Assembly (NCBI GenBank): GCA_905233165.1
Contig: CAJODL010000002.1
Coordinates: 1 to 64,000, forward strand
Direction: 5' to 3'
DNA from: an uncultured Prevotella sp.
Lineage (GTDB): Bacteria; Bacteroidota; Bacteroidia; Bacteroidales; Bacteroidaceae
Length of the DNA: 64,000 bases
Below are positions 15,757 through 25,339 of this stretch, in pieces. The translations under genes and the position numbers were made by a program. The notes under the pieces are model-generated. The model saw only the letters and a program-made list of their open reading frames with translations, did not search any database and was not told where the DNA came from. Positions within the stretch are counted from its first letter, which is position 1, and each line of letters begins with the position of its first letter.

Positions 15757-17271
15757 ATGGCAGATAGATTATATATTTTCGACACCACTCTGAGAGATGG
15801 TGAACAGGTTCCAGGATGTCAGCTGAATACAGTAGAAAAGATTCAGGTGGCAAAGCAGTTGGAACAGTTAGGCGTTGACATCATCGAGGCTGGCTTCCCT
15901 ATAAGCTCCCCAGGTGACTTCAACTCAGTGATTGAAATCTCAAAGGCTGTTACATGGCCAACAATATGCGCCCTTACACGTGCCGTTGAGAAAGACATAG
16001 ATTGCGCTGCAGAATCTCTAAAGTATGCTAAGCACAAGCGTATCCACACAGGTATCGGAACTTCTGATTCGCATATCAAATATAAGTTCAACTCTAACCG
16101 TGAGGAAATCATTGAGCGTGCCGTAGCAGCAGTAAAGTATGCAAAGAAGTATGTTGAGGACGTAGAGTTCTATGCAGAGGATGCTGGTCGTACAGACAAC
16201 GAATATCTCGCAAGAGTTATCGACGCTGTAACAAAGGCTGGTGCTACCGTCTGCAACATTCCTGACACAACAGGTTTCCGTCTTCCAAATGAATATAATG
16301 AGAAGATAAAATACCTCTATGAGCATGTTGATGCCTTTGCAGCAGGAAAGAGTATCCTCTCTACCCACTGCCACAACGACTTGGGTATGGCAACAGCAAA
16401 CACCGTAGCAGGTGTGCTTGGCGGAGCACGTCAGGTAGAGGTTACCATCAACGGTATCGGCGAGCGTGCCGGCAATACCTCACTCGAGGAGATTGCAATG
16501 ATATTCAAGACTCACCCGGACCTGGGCATCGAGACAAATATCAACACCCAGAAGATATGGCCTACAAGCCGTATGGTGAGCACGCTGATGAATATGCCTG
16601 TTCAGCCAAACAAGGCTGTCGTAGGAAAGAACGCCTTCGCACACTCTTCCGGTATCCATCAGGATGGCGTACTGAAGAATGTTACCACATACGAAATCAT
16701 GGATCCAAAGGATGTTGGTATCGACGAAAACAGCATCGTACTCACAGCCCGTTCTGGACGTGCTGCCTTAAAGCATCGTCTCTCTGTGCTGGGTATCGAA
16801 ATGGATCAGGAGCACCTCGACAAGACTTACGAGAAATTCCTTGAGATGGCCGACAAGAAGAAGCAGCTTGGTGACGAAGACCTGCTCGTACTGGCTGGCG
16901 TCAGCGCTGACACCAGTGAGAACCACGTGAAGCTCGAATCGCTGCAGGTTACATCTGGTAAGGGCGTTACTCCTATCGCTGCTATCAAGTTGAAGATTGC
17001 TAACGAGCTATTTGAGGCAGCCGCTACTGGTAATGGTCCTGTGGATGCTTCTATCAAGGCTCTGAAGAATATCATCCACCGCGAGATGGAGCTGAAGGAG
17101 CTGACCATTCAGGCTATCAACAAGGGTTCTGACGACCTGTGTAAGGTTCACATGCAGGTAGAGCACGAAGGCACCCGTTACTACGGATTCGGCTCTAACA
17201 CGGATATCGTAACGGCATCAGTGGAGGCATATATCGATTGTATAAACAAATTTAAAGTCGCAAAAATATAA
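15757..17271 (+). CDS. leuA: 2-isopropylmalate synthase
   Basis: Catalyses the first committed step of leucine synthesis (acetyl-CoA + 2-oxoisovalerate to 2-isopropylmalate). The 504-residue protein has the N-terminal [15 protein letters not shown] motif, the metal-binding HCHNDLGMA motif and [13 protein letters not shown]. The C-terminal part includes the LeuA dimer/regulatory domain expected for feedback inhibition by leucine (about residues 370-504). Its stop overlaps the leuC start (TAATG), and it begins 12 nt after the GH35 gene. No leucine-rich leader peptide or T-box is visible upstream. Confidence 0.96.
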   Translation: MADRLYIFDTTLRDGEQVPGCQLNTVEKIQVAKQLEQLGVDIIEAGFPISSPGDFNSVIEISKAVTWPTICALTRAVEKDIDCAAESLKYAKHKRIHTGIGTSDSHIKYKFNSNREEIIERAVAAVKYAKKYVEDVEFYAEDAGRTDNEYLARVIDAVTKAGATVCNIPDTTGFRLPNEYNEKIKYLYEHVDAFAAGKSILSTHCHNDLGMATANTVAGVLGGARQVEVTINGIGERAGNTSLEEIAMIFKTHPDLGIETNINTQKIWPTSRMVSTLMNMPVQPNKAVVGKNAFAHSSGIHQDGVLKNVTTYEIMDPKDVGIDENSIVLTARSGRAALKHRLSVLGIEMDQEHLDKTYEKFLEMADKKKQLGDEDLLVLAGVSADTSENHVKLESLQVTSGKGVTPIAAIKLKIANELFEAAATGNGPVDASIKALKNIIHREMELKELTIQAINKGSDDLCKVHMQVEHEGTRYYGFGSNTDIVTASVEAYIDCINKFKVAKI

Positions 17272-18659
17272 TGAACACACTTTTTGACAAAATCTGGGAT
17301 TCACACATCGTTCAGGTGGTGGAAGACGGTCCCACACAACTGTATATTGACAGGCTTTATGCCCACGAGGTGACATCGCCACAGGCTTTCGACACTCTTC
17401 GTGACAAAGGTATCAAGGTATTCCGTCCTGACCACGTGATAGCAATGCCTGACCACAACACTCCTTCTGACCAGCAGGACCACATCGATGACCCTATCGG
17501 CAAGAAGCAGGTTGACACTCTGAAGGCTAACTGCGAAGAGTTTGGCATCAAGCACTTCACAATGGGTACGAAGGATAATGGTATCATCCACGTCGTTGGT
17601 CCTGAGAAGGGTCTTTCTCTGCCTGGTATGACAATAGTCTGCGGCGACTCACACACTTCTACACACGGTGCTGTCGGTGCTCTCGCTATGGGTATCGGTA
17701 CATCTGAGGTGGCACAGGTATTGGCATCGCAGACTATTCTGCAGTCAAAGCCAAAGTCTATGCGTATCAACATCGATGGTGAGCTGCAGAAGGGTGTAAC
17801 AGCAAAGGATGTGGCTCTCTATATCATGGCACAGATGACGACTTCTGGTGCTACAGGATATGTTGTGGAATATGCCGGTTCTACCATCCGTAATATGAGT
17901 ATGGAGGGACGTCTGACTCTCTCTAACCTTTCTATCGAGATGGGTTCAAGAGCTGGTATCATCGCTCCTGACGAGACAACATTTGCTTACCTCAAGGGCC
18001 GCGAGTATGCTCCAAAGGGTGAGGCTTGGGATAAGGCTGTTGCTTATTGGAAGACCCTGAAGAGTGACGACAATGCAGTATTTGACAAAGAGGTGACATA
18101 TAAGGCTGAGGACATTGCTCCACGCATCACATACGGCACAAACCCTGGTGCCGGCATCGCTATCGACGGTACTGTACCGACTCTTGATTCTGTTTCTGCA
18201 GAAGAGGCTGCACAGCTGAAGAGCCAGCTCGACTATATGCAGTTTGCTCCGGGTGAGAAGCTGGAGGGCAAGCCTGTGGATTATGTATTCCTCGGTGCTT
18301 GTACCAATGGTCGCATAGAAGATTTCCGCGCTTTCGCATCAATAGTAAAAGGTAAGAAGAAGGCTGACAATGTTGTAGCTTGGCTCGTTCCTGGTTCTTG
18401 GCTCGTACGCCAGCAGATTATCGACGAAGGCATTGACAAGATTCTTGAGGAGGCTGGTTTCGAACTGCGTCTGCCATCATGCTCTGCTTGTCTGGCAATG
18501 AATCCTGACAAAGTGCCTGCAGGAAAGCTGTCTATCTCTACTTCCAACCGTAACTTCGTAGGACGTCAGGGACCTGGTGCCCGCACCATCCTTGCAAGTC
18601 CGCTGACAGTTGCTGCAAGTGCTATAACAGGTGTCATTACTGACCCGAGGAAGATTTAA
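17271..18659 (+). CDS. leuC: 3-isopropylmalate dehydratase, large subunit
   Basis: The aconitase-like large subunit that isomerises 2- to 3-isopropylmalate together with LeuD. The 462-residue protein starts [14 protein letters not shown] and contains [22 protein letters not shown] and the cluster cysteines in FLGACTNGR and [13 protein letters not shown]. The start codon overlaps the leuA stop, so the two are translationally coupled. Confidence 0.96.
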   Translation: MNTLFDKIWDSHIVQVVEDGPTQLYIDRLYAHEVTSPQAFDTLRDKGIKVFRPDHVIAMPDHNTPSDQQDHIDDPIGKKQVDTLKANCEEFGIKHFTMGTKDNGIIHVVGPEKGLSLPGMTIVCGDSHTSTHGAVGALAMGIGTSEVAQVLASQTILQSKPKSMRINIDGELQKGVTAKDVALYIMAQMTTSGATGYVVEYAGSTIRNMSMEGRLTLSNLSIEMGSRAGIIAPDETTFAYLKGREYAPKGEAWDKAVAYWKTLKSDDNAVFDKEVTYKAEDIAPRITYGTNPGAGIAIDGTVPTLDSVSAEEAAQLKSQLDYMQFAPGEKLEGKPVDYVFLGACTNGRIEDFRAFASIVKGKKKADNVVAWLVPGSWLVRQQIIDEGIDKILEEAGFELRLPSCSACLAMNPDKVPAGKLSISTSNRNFVGRQGPGARTILASPLTVAASAITGVITDPRKI

Positions 18660-18698
18660 AGTTTAAAGTTCAAAGTTTAAAGTTTAAAGATTTAGAGT
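18660..18698 (+). repeat. AAAGTTTA-type tandem repeat between leuC and leuD
   Basis: The spacer is made almost wholly of degenerate GTTtAAA units (about five). It belongs to the same class of short AT-rich repeats found in many gaps of this window. No other signal is seen in it. Confidence 0.6.
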
Positions 18699-18701
18699 AA
18701 A

Positions 18702-19319
18702 ATGGCAAAACAGAAATTCAACATAATCAAGTCAACTTGTATTCCTATCGAGATTGACAACTGTAATACGGATCTCATCATCCCAGCACGCTATCTGGCA
18801 TTCACCACACGTGATCCGAAGTTTTTTGGTGAAGCTTTCATGCACGACCTGCGTTACGATGCTAACGACAAGCCTGTAGCTGATTTCGTCATGAACCAGC
18901 CTGAATACAGCGAGGCACCTCATGAGGGTGTTCACGAAATCATCGTTGGCGGTAAGAACTGGGGCTCCGGTTCTTCTCGTGAGCATGCTGCATGGGCAAT
19001 AGCAGGATATGGCGTTCGTGTGGTTATATCTTCATCATTTGCTGATATCCACCGCAACAACCTCCTCAACTGTTTCGTGCTGCCCGTCATCGTAACACCG
19101 GAATTCCAGGCAGAACTCTTTGCAAGCATCAAGAGCAACCCTCAGACTGTTGTGACAGTAGATGTGCCAAACCAGACTGTTACCAACGAGGCAACAGGCA
19201 AGAGCGAGAAGTTTGAAATCAACGGCTACAAGAAATACTGTCTGATGAATGCCCTCGACGACATCGACTTCCTGCTTGAGAATCAGGACAAGACTGTTGC
19301 TTGGGAGGAGAAGAAATAA
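18702..19319 (+). CDS. leuD: 3-isopropylmalate dehydratase, small subunit
   Basis: The small subunit of the isopropylmalate isomerase. The 205-residue protein starts MAKQKFNIIKSTCIPIEIDNC and has TDLIIPARYL and the GGKNWGSGSSREHAAWAI substrate-recognition loop. Length and motifs are normal. It is separated from leuC by a 42-nt repeat spacer, which suggests the operon is cotranscribed without translational coupling at this joint. Confidence 0.96.
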   Translation: MAKQKFNIIKSTCIPIEIDNCNTDLIIPARYLAFTTRDPKFFGEAFMHDLRYDANDKPVADFVMNQPEYSEAPHEGVHEIIVGGKNWGSGSSREHAAWAIAGYGVRVVISSSFADIHRNNLLNCFVLPVIVTPEFQAELFASIKSNPQTVVTVDVPNQTVTNEATGKSEKFEINGYKKYCLMNALDDIDFLLENQDKTVAWEEKK

Positions 19320-19336
19320 ATACACCCCCTCCCGAT

Positions 19337-19351
19337 CTCCCCGAGGGGAGG
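19337..19351 (+). repeat. CTCCCC/GGGGAG hairpin after leuD
   Basis: CTCCCC (337-342) and GGGGAG (345-350) form a tight inverted repeat in the leuD spacer, preceded by CCCCCTCCCGAT. A related CCCCACCCCAGTTCTCCCC stretch follows the last gene of the operon (20937-20960). Both resemble dispersed C-rich repeats between Bacteroidetes genes. There is no T tract, so termination is unlikely. Confidence 0.4.
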
Positions 19352-19369
19352 AAAAAATTTCAATGTTCA

Positions 19370-20935
19370 ATGTTCAATTATATCGAAATACTCGACTCAA
19401 CACTCCGTGATGGCGAACAGACCAACGGAGTGTCCTTTTTGCCTCACGAGAAGCTGAGCATAGCACGTCTGCTGCTTAAAGACGTCAAGGTCGATCGCCT
19501 TGAGGTTGCCTCAGCACGCGTTTCGGAAGGCGAGAAGGAAGCCGTCACTATGATATGCCGTTATGCCCAGCAGCTGTCATCTGCTCCCGTAGAAGATGGT
19601 GGCAGGCCTGATGCTCTCGACAGCATCGAGGTATTGGGATTTGTTGACAACGGAAAGTCCATCAAGTGGATTACCGACTGCGGCGGCAAGGTTATCAATA
19701 TGCTGACAAAGGGGTCTGAAAACCATTGCGTCCACCAGCTCTCAAAGACGCCTGACGAACACATTGCCGACATCAAGGCTAATGTGGCAATGGCGCAGGA
19801 GGCTGGCCTCAGCGTCAACATATACCTTGAGGACTGGAGCAACGGTATGCGCAACAATGCCGACTATGTGTATCATATGATAGAATCGCTGAGCAACATC
19901 GGCATCAAGCGTTTCATGCTCCCCGATACGCTCGGAGTGCTGACACCTACAGAGACGGGACAGTTCTTCAAGGATATCACCACACGCTTTCCTGACCAGC
20001 ATTTCGACTTCCATTCCCACAACGATTACGACCTCGCTGTGGGTAACACGCTGGCTGCCGTCCGCAATGGTGCGAAGGGTGTACATGTGACTGTCAATGG
20101 GCTGGGCGAACGCTGCGGCAATGCCCCACTCGCTTCTGTTCAGGCATCGCTGCACGACCAGCTGGGCATCACGACATCCATTCAGGAGGATATGCTCAAC
20201 GAGGTGTCACGGGTTGTTGAGGGATATTCCGGCGTCACGATTGCTCCTAACCAGCCTATCGTGGGCGACAACGTCTTCACACAGGTGGCAGGAGTGCATG
20301 CCGACGGCGACAACAAGCACAACCTCTATTGCAACGCCCTCGTTCCGGAACGCTTCGGACGAAAACGCGAATATGCCCTCGGCAAAAATTCCGGCAAAGC
20401 GAATATCGAGAAGAATCTTCAGGAACTGGGTTTGGTGCTCACCCCTGAGCAGACTAAAAAGGTGACACAACGCATCACCGAACTGGGCGACCGCAAGGCC
20501 CTCGTCACACAGGATGACCTGCCATTCATCGTGGCTGACGTGCTGAAGCATTCGGCTCCCGAAGACAAGGTGAAGCTGAAGGGTTATATGGTCAGCCTTT
20601 CTTACGGTCTGAAGCCCCATGCCTGCGTAAAGATAAGCATCAACGGCAAGCGCTACGAGGCCGACTCTTCCGGCGACGGACAGTACGATGCTTTCGTGAA
20701 GGCCTTACGTTATATATATAAGGAGACACTGGGACGCACGTTCCCTATGCTTGAGAACTATACCGTCACCATCCCTCCCGGCGGACGCACCGATGCTCTC
20801 GTGCAGACGCAGATAACATGGCGCATGAAGGACGGTAGAGTACTCCGCACCCGCGCCCTCGACGCCGACCAGACAGAGGCTGCAATCAAGGCGACAATAA
20901 AGATGCTCAACCAGATAGAGCCGGAATTCTCGTAA
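19370..20935 (+). CDS. Alpha-isopropylmalate/citramalate synthase family protein
   Basis: A 521-residue second member of the LeuA family. It has DSTLRDGEQTNGVSFLPHEK at the start, DFHSHNDYDLAVGNTLAAV, the NGLGERCGNAPLASV motif and a C-terminal regulatory-type domain. The sequence is closer to the citramalate synthase branch (acetyl-CoA + pyruvate, leading to 2-oxobutyrate and isoleucine) than to LeuA, but the substrate cannot be fixed by eye. In Bacteroides a homologue occupies the same place after leuD and is followed by leuB; here leuB is missing. The ATG at 19370 was chosen because upstream codons fall in the repeat spacer; the repeat CAATGTTCAATGTTCAATTA itself supplies this start codon. 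Confidence 0.85.
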   Translation: MFNYIEILDSTLRDGEQTNGVSFLPHEKLSIARLLLKDVKVDRLEVASARVSEGEKEAVTMICRYAQQLSSAPVEDGGRPDALDSIEVLGFVDNGKSIKWITDCGGKVINMLTKGSENHCVHQLSKTPDEHIADIKANVAMAQEAGLSVNIYLEDWSNGMRNNADYVYHMIESLSNIGIKRFMLPDTLGVLTPTETGQFFKDITTRFPDQHFDFHSHNDYDLAVGNTLAAVRNGAKGVHVTVNGLGERCGNAPLASVQASLHDQLGITTSIQEDMLNEVSRVVEGYSGVTIAPNQPIVGDNVFTQVAGVHADGDNKHNLYCNALVPERFGRKREYALGKNSGKANIEKNLQELGLVLTPEQTKKVTQRITELGDRKALVTQDDLPFIVADVLKHSAPEDKVKLKGYMVSLSYGLKPHACVKISINGKRYEADSSGDGQYDAFVKALRYIYKETLGRTFPMLENYTVTIPPGGRTDALVQTQITWRMKDGRVLRTRALDADQTEAAIKATIKMLNQIEPEFS

Positions 20936-20998
20936 AGCCCCACCCCAGTTCTCCCCAGTTAGGGAGTGAGTACAGGTCAAAGATTTAAAACGATATTT

Positions 20999-21036
20999 AA
21001 GCAGGAATCGCAATTACGCGGTTCCTGCTTTGCTTT
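20999..21036 (+). terminator. Terminator of the leu operon
   Basis: AAGCAGGAA (20999-21007) pairs with TTCCTGCTT (21022-21030), followed by TGCTTT. It lies 64 nt after the last stop codon. Confidence 0.75.
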
Positions 21037-21072
21037 ATATACACGTAAACGCAAAAACAATATGAAAGAATG

Positions 21073-21132
21073 TCGCGGTTGACCCGCGAGCGTAAAAAAT
21101 CGTCTTGACAGCTTCGCGGTTGACCCGCGAGC
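21073..21132. repeat. Two copies of a TCGCGG-TTGAC-CCGCGA palindrome
   Basis: Copies at 21073-21089 and 21114-21130 are identical, including flanking GC, and 41 bp apart. Each folds into a 6-bp GC stem. They lie just after trmD on the minus strand. The pair layout resembles REP elements, although a role in ending the trmD transcript is possible because a T run (ATTTTTTACG) lies between them. Confidence 0.6.
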
Positions 21133-21137
21133 ACTCT

Positions 21138-21833
21138 TCACTCCAACAGGTCCGGTCTCAGGCGTTTCGTGCGTTCTAAGGCCTGTTCTAATTCCCACTC
21201 CTTTATCTTCGCCTCGTGGCCGGAGAGGAGGATGTCGGGAATGCCCCATGTCTCGTCGGGATTGGAGACGGGATGGTACTCCGCCGGACGGGTATATACT
21301 GGAGGCTCCAGAAGGTTGTCCTGAAAAGAATCGGACAGCGCACTCTCCACGTCGCCAATCACACCGGGGATGACGCGGACGATGCTGTCTGCCATAACTG
21401 CGGCAGCCAGTTCTCCACCTGTAAGGACATAGTCGCCGATGCTCACCTCCTTCGTGATGAGGTGTTCGCGGATGCGGTAGTCAATGCCTTTGTAGTGGCC
21501 GCAAATGATGATGATATTCTCCTTCAGGCTCAGGTCGTTCGCCATCGGCTGGTCGAACTTCTCGCCGTCGGGGGCAGTGAATATCACCTCGTCATAATGT
21601 CTCTCAGCCTTCAGCGCCGAGATACACGCATCCAAAGGCTGACACTGTATCACCATACCAGCCTTGCCGCCGTAGGGATAGTCATCAACGCGACGCCATT
21701 TGTCGGCGGTATAGTCGCGCAGATTATGGATGTGTATCTCTGCTAGGCCCTTACTCTGGGCACGTCCCAGAATGCTTGTCGTAACAAAACCCTCAAGCAT
21801 CTCAGGCAATACGGTTATAATATCTATTCGCAT
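21138..21833 (-). CDS. trmD: tRNA (guanine-37-N1)-methyltransferase
   Basis: TrmD adds m1G37 next to the anticodon and prevents +1 frameshifting. The 231-residue protein has the N-terminal [13 protein letters not shown], the SPOUT knot region ([48 protein letters not shown]) and the C-terminal [19 protein letters not shown]. Length is normal. It is last of a minus-strand set after the YetA-like lyase and dtd, separated from dtd by an 88-nt repeat spacer. Confidence 0.96.
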   Translation of the reverse strand: MRIDIITVLPEMLEGFVTTSILGRAQSKGLAEIHIHNLRDYTADKWRRVDDYPYGGKAGMVIQCQPLDACISALKAERHYDEVIFTAPDGEKFDQPMANDLSLKENIIIICGHYKGIDYRIREHLITKEVSIGDYVLTGGELAAAVMADSIVRVIPGVIGDVESALSDSFQDNLLEPPVYTRPAEYHPVSNPDETWGIPDILLSGHEAKIKEWELEQALERTKRLRPDLLE

Positions 21834-21842
21834 ACTTTTATT

Positions 21843-21921
21843 TTTAGTTAGGAGTTTGGAGTTAGGAGTTAGGAGTTAATTCCTCATTCCTCATTCCTCA
21901 TTCCTAATTACTCATTCCTAA
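21843..21921. repeat. TTAGGAGT / CATTCCT short-period repeats
   Basis: The gap between trmD and dtd holds GTTAGGAGTTAGGAGTTA units followed by repeated CTCATTC and CTAATTAC units. The second part, read on the other strand, is the same GGAATGAG/GAATTAGG repeat that is found inside the FAD oxidoreductase gene at 47070-47160. Confidence 0.7.
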
Positions 21922-22374
21922 TTACTCCTTATTCTTTGTATCCATACATATTGTCACGGGTCCGTCGTTGAGCAGTTCCACTTTCATCTCTGCGCCGAAC
22001 TCTCCTGTCATGACAGGCTTGCCCGCCTCGCGTTCCATCTCCTTCACAAAGGCTTCGTATAGCGGCGCCGTCACCTCATGGCTGCCTGCACGCAGGTAGC
22101 TGGGACGGTTGCCCTTCTTGTACGATGCCCACAGTGTAAACTGCGACACCACGAGGACCTCTCCGCCGACGTCAATAAGACTCTTGTTCATCACTCCAGC
22201 CTCATCGTCGAAGATGCGCAGGTTGGCAATCTTGTGTGCCAGCCAGCTGATGTCCTCACTCGTATCGGCATTCTCACAGCCCAGGAGTATCAGCACTCCC
22301 TGCCCGATGCGGCTTTTCTCTTTTCCTTCTATGGTAACGGATGCATGCTGCACCCTCTGTATAACTGCTCTCAT
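21922..22374 (-). CDS. dtd: D-aminoacyl-tRNA deacylase
   Basis: Dtd hydrolyses D-aminoacyl-tRNA (and Gly-tRNA-Ala), a proofreading step in the cytoplasm. The 150-residue protein has MRAVIQRVQHASVTIEG, the catalytic SQFTLWA motif and the C-terminal NDGPVTI motif, where the family usually has N(D/G)GPVT. The C-terminus TKNKE is short and flows into the repeat spacer. It overlaps the upstream lyase gene by 4 nt (ATGA), so the two are probably translationally coupled. Confidence 0.95.
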   Translation of the reverse strand: MRAVIQRVQHASVTIEGKEKSRIGQGVLILLGCENADTSEDISWLAHKIANLRIFDDEAGVMNKSLIDVGGEVLVVSQFTLWASYKKGNRPSYLRAGSHEVTAPLYEAFVKEMEREAGKPVMTGEFGAEMKVELLNDGPVTICMDTKNKE

Positions 22375-25199
22375 TTTCCTATTACTTCCTTTGAAAATAT
22401 TGCGTCCAGCGTGAATGTTGCGGCGTCGTTGGTGGCGCGTATCGGCATTCTGATGCGGAGGTCTTTGTTTACGATGTCACGATACTTCTCCTTTCCCGTA
22501 AACCAGTAAGCATAGGCCTGCAACCTCGGAATGCGGAATTTGTTCTGACTTATCTTCAACGCCTTTTCTTTATAATCACAACACATATCAAGCCACGTCT
22601 GCTGCCATTTCTCCGCCGTTGCTTTGCTTTCCTTACTGTCCGCAAACGGCATCGACAGCATCATTTCTACCATCATCTCAAAACCGCCCATGATTGGCAG
22701 CAGGTGGTTGGTGTTCTGCATAGCTGTGTCACCCTCCCACGTTATGATGCCCGTTGCGGGGTCGTAGCCCAACGCCTTCGGGCCAGAGAAGATGCCGTGG
22801 GGCAGATCGTTGATGCTCTCCATGCCGCGTTCTATCTTGTCACGGTATTTGGTGTTCTGCGTCCTCTCCCACTCCGTAAACCAGTTCGAGGCATACGCCA
22901 GCCAGTCGGGACCAATCCTCAGTCGTGCCGGTGCCGTACATGGTGTCTCGGGGCTGCGCGGCTGTGCCAGACGCATCGGGTCGAGGGTGTAAAGTAGTTG
23001 GTCGGCATCCACCACCTCGTGCATCACGTCACCCATGCGTTCGTCTGCTGTAAGGTAGTAAAGGAATCTGTTCCAGAAAGCCTCCGAGATGCGTGCCTCT
23101 TTCGCACCGCATCCCCAGTGCAGCACATTATGACGCGTACCAAGGCCTTTATGCGGACCCATGTGGTAGCAATCCACTTCGCTGTTATGGCGCGTCATCG
23201 CCACAGCCATCTGCCACACCTTCGGACAACCTGTGCGCAGGAATTCATACCACAGCATAGCAGGCGTGCCGAGTTCCGTATTGTCCCACGCAAAGCCGCC
23301 CACATCATAATACCACCGCACGCCTTCTTCCGTCGGCAGACCAGAGTGCATAACATCACCGTAGTTAAAGTAGCCGTACCAACCATTGCGCTCCACCTCC
23401 TTGGAATAATAGTCCGCGATGTCATACAACTGCTTGTCGAGGTCGCTGCCGTCGTCGAGACTCCATATTCCGAAGGCGCGTTTGCTGTGCAGATACTCTC
23501 GCGGCATGACGAACTGCCTGTGGTCCGCCACATCATCGAGATGCTGGCAGAGGCTGTCTATCGGTTCATCGTAATTATACACATACACCACCGAAGTGCG
23601 GGCGATGCCGTATGCCGTACTCATGCCGGGCTGCACATCCTCGTATGCCGCCTCCAGGGTATGCGGAATGGTGTCATAGTGCACAAAGTTCATTGCCTCC
23701 GCCTCGGGACTCCAAAGATAAAGGCTCACCGTTGCACTGTCGCTGCGGGCGTCATCTATCTGCAGCGTCGAAGGATATGACTGCCAGAAGTCATCGAGGT
23801 GGAAGGCATAGCTGCTCTCCTTGTTTCCCACAGCCACCACGCCAGGGGCACGATGGCCTTCTGTTGTACCAATCCAAGGACTCACGTCCGTTGCCCTCTT
23901 CCTAACCGAAAAACCGTTTGGCGACAACTGCGACAGACGAAAGCCGTCCCACGCCGCAATGCTTTCTATCATGCGGCGGCTGAGGGCATCTTTCGGATTG
24001 CCGTCGTCATCCAATGATATGGGGCGGCGTGCTATCAGCGGCTTTACACTCATCATAGTAGCGTGTGTGGAATCGGTCAGGAATGCCACCTTCCGGTCGT
24101 ACATCCTGCCGCTCATCGGAACCTTAAACCGCAGCGCTAATGACTGCAGGCCGTTGTGGTTCGTCGCGCTGTCAATGAAATGCGTGATGACAAACTTCTC
24201 TTCGTTGCTACCTTTATATATATAGCGGCGCATGACGAAGTTGTCGCCCTCGTATTTCGTCACATTGCGTATCTTGCCCTTAAACTCTTCCGTTACCTTC
24301 TTGACAGGTAATATTCTGCCGTCCTGCTCCAGCCAAAAGTTTTCGTTTGCGTTTTCGTTTTTCTTCGGCACTATCGTCATAGCCCTCCACTTTACACTGC
24401 CGTCAGGCCAGTATGCAAGGTTCCATTGCTCCGAAGGCTGCTCGCAGCGTATGCTTTCCTTCGCCCCCAGTTCTCCCTGTAGGAATGGTATGCCGAAGGT
24501 TTGTGGTTTTTTATACGCTTCCGGAAGGGATATGCAATTATGAATTTTGAATTTTGAATTATGAATTGTAAAACTGGTACTCGGCAGTTGCCTGAAAGAA
24601 AAATTCTTTAGCTGCGCATGCGCCAATGTCGTCCTGAATCCAAAGAAACCCTCCGTCAGCGGATGCAAATCGATGAAATCCACGAGGCACTCGCCGTCAA
24701 TAATGTACCTCACCCTGCCGTCAATCTGTTCCAAACGTATGTGATACCAATGGTCGGGCTTTATCATGTGCGCCTCGTCGGTGTATTCCCTTAGTATAGC
24801 TGGACGGTATTCCGGCTGCCCAATGCCTCTGCTGTCACCGTTATACCTGCGGAAACGTGTTGTCTTGTTATAGTTGCCGCCGTAGCCCATGTAGTACATT
24901 GTCTGGGCGTAGTAATCTACGAAGCGTCCCGACTTTGCACCGCCCGATGCCATCCAGAAGCAGTTCAGGTCCGACACCCTTTCGTCGCTCACAATGCGGG
25001 CATCATATTCTATCACGACATTCCCCGTCATCTTCTGAGTATTCCACAGCGTCAACCCGCCAGGCGCATGAATATCAGCCACGCTGTCGTCCAACCACTT
25101 TACGTAGCCGTCCTTCTCAGCCTCCACGCGCCATCCCTTTGCAGCCATACAACCGACCGCAAACAACATCAAAAACAAAAGTCCAAAAACACGTTTCAT
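22371..25199 (-). CDS. YetA/PcRGLX-like (PL26-type) secreted polysaccharide lyase
   Basis: A 942-residue exported protein. After the signal (MKRVFGLLFLMLFAVGCMA, possibly a lipobox at AVGC) there is an N-terminal lectin-like sandwich of about 180 residues (GNVVIEYDARI, WYHIRLEQIDGRVRYIIDG), resembling DUF6250. The rest resembles the exo-rhamnogalacturonan lyase family (PcRGLX/YetA): LAYWPDGSVKWRAMTI, YYKGIVEV-like strands, DVGGFAWDNTELGTPAMLWY and HNVLHWGCGAKEARISEAFWN. It would act on rhamnogalacturonan-I. Two in-frame pieces of intergenic-type repeat occur, TIHNSKFKIHNC (about 209-221) and KNENANENF (about 279-287). The promoter is 5 nt from the ATG, so the mRNA should be leaderless. Family membership is moderately sure and the exact activity is inferred. 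Confidence 0.7.
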   Translation of the reverse strand: MKRVFGLLFLMLFAVGCMAAKGWRVEAEKDGYVKWLDDSVADIHAPGGLTLWNTQKMTGNVVIEYDARIVSDERVSDLNCFWMASGGAKSGRFVDYYAQTMYYMGYGGNYNKTTRFRRYNGDSRGIGQPEYRPAILREYTDEAHMIKPDHWYHIRLEQIDGRVRYIIDGECLVDFIDLHPLTEGFFGFRTTLAHAQLKNFSFRQLPSTSFTIHNSKFKIHNCISLPEAYKKPQTFGIPFLQGELGAKESIRCEQPSEQWNLAYWPDGSVKWRAMTIVPKKNENANENFWLEQDGRILPVKKVTEEFKGKIRNVTKYEGDNFVMRRYIYKGSNEEKFVITHFIDSATNHNGLQSLALRFKVPMSGRMYDRKVAFLTDSTHATMMSVKPLIARRPISLDDDGNPKDALSRRMIESIAAWDGFRLSQLSPNGFSVRKRATDVSPWIGTTEGHRAPGVVAVGNKESSYAFHLDDFWQSYPSTLQIDDARSDSATVSLYLWSPEAEAMNFVHYDTIPHTLEAAYEDVQPGMSTAYGIARTSVVYVYNYDEPIDSLCQHLDDVADHRQFVMPREYLHSKRAFGIWSLDDGSDLDKQLYDIADYYSKEVERNGWYGYFNYGDVMHSGLPTEEGVRWYYDVGGFAWDNTELGTPAMLWYEFLRTGCPKVWQMAVAMTRHNSEVDCYHMGPHKGLGTRHNVLHWGCGAKEARISEAFWNRFLYYLTADERMGDVMHEVVDADQLLYTLDPMRLAQPRSPETPCTAPARLRIGPDWLAYASNWFTEWERTQNTKYRDKIERGMESINDLPHGIFSGPKALGYDPATGIITWEGDTAMQNTNHLLPIMGGFEMMVEMMLSMPFADSKESKATAEKWQQTWLDMCCDYKEKALKISQNKFRIPRLQAYAYWFTGKEKYRDIVNKDLRIRMPIRATNDAATFTLDAIFSKEVIGK

Positions 25200-25204
25200 G
25201 CTTG

Positions 25205-25235
25205 CAAAGATACGATTAAGTTACGAAAAATACAA
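25205..25235 (-). promoter_or_regulatory. Promoter of the YetA-like lyase gene (leaderless layout)
   Basis: On the minus strand, TTG (25233-25235), 20 bp, TATCTTTG (25205-25212), then only five bases before the ATG. The transcription start should coincide with the start codon. Confidence 0.7.
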
Positions 25236-25295
25236 AAAACATTAGAAATAACAGCAATCTTATCATTAAAAGTACGATTATTGATTATTTTTTTT

Positions 25296-25303
25296 TACCT
25301 TTG
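25296..25303 (+). promoter_or_regulatory. Promoter -7 element of the phosphoesterase operon
   Basis: TACCTTTG, 36 nt before the ATG at 25340. The -33 TTG at 20-bp spacing is not evident. Confidence 0.6.
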
Positions 25304-25339
25304 CACACAAAGTATAACAACCTGAATATTATAACTAAT

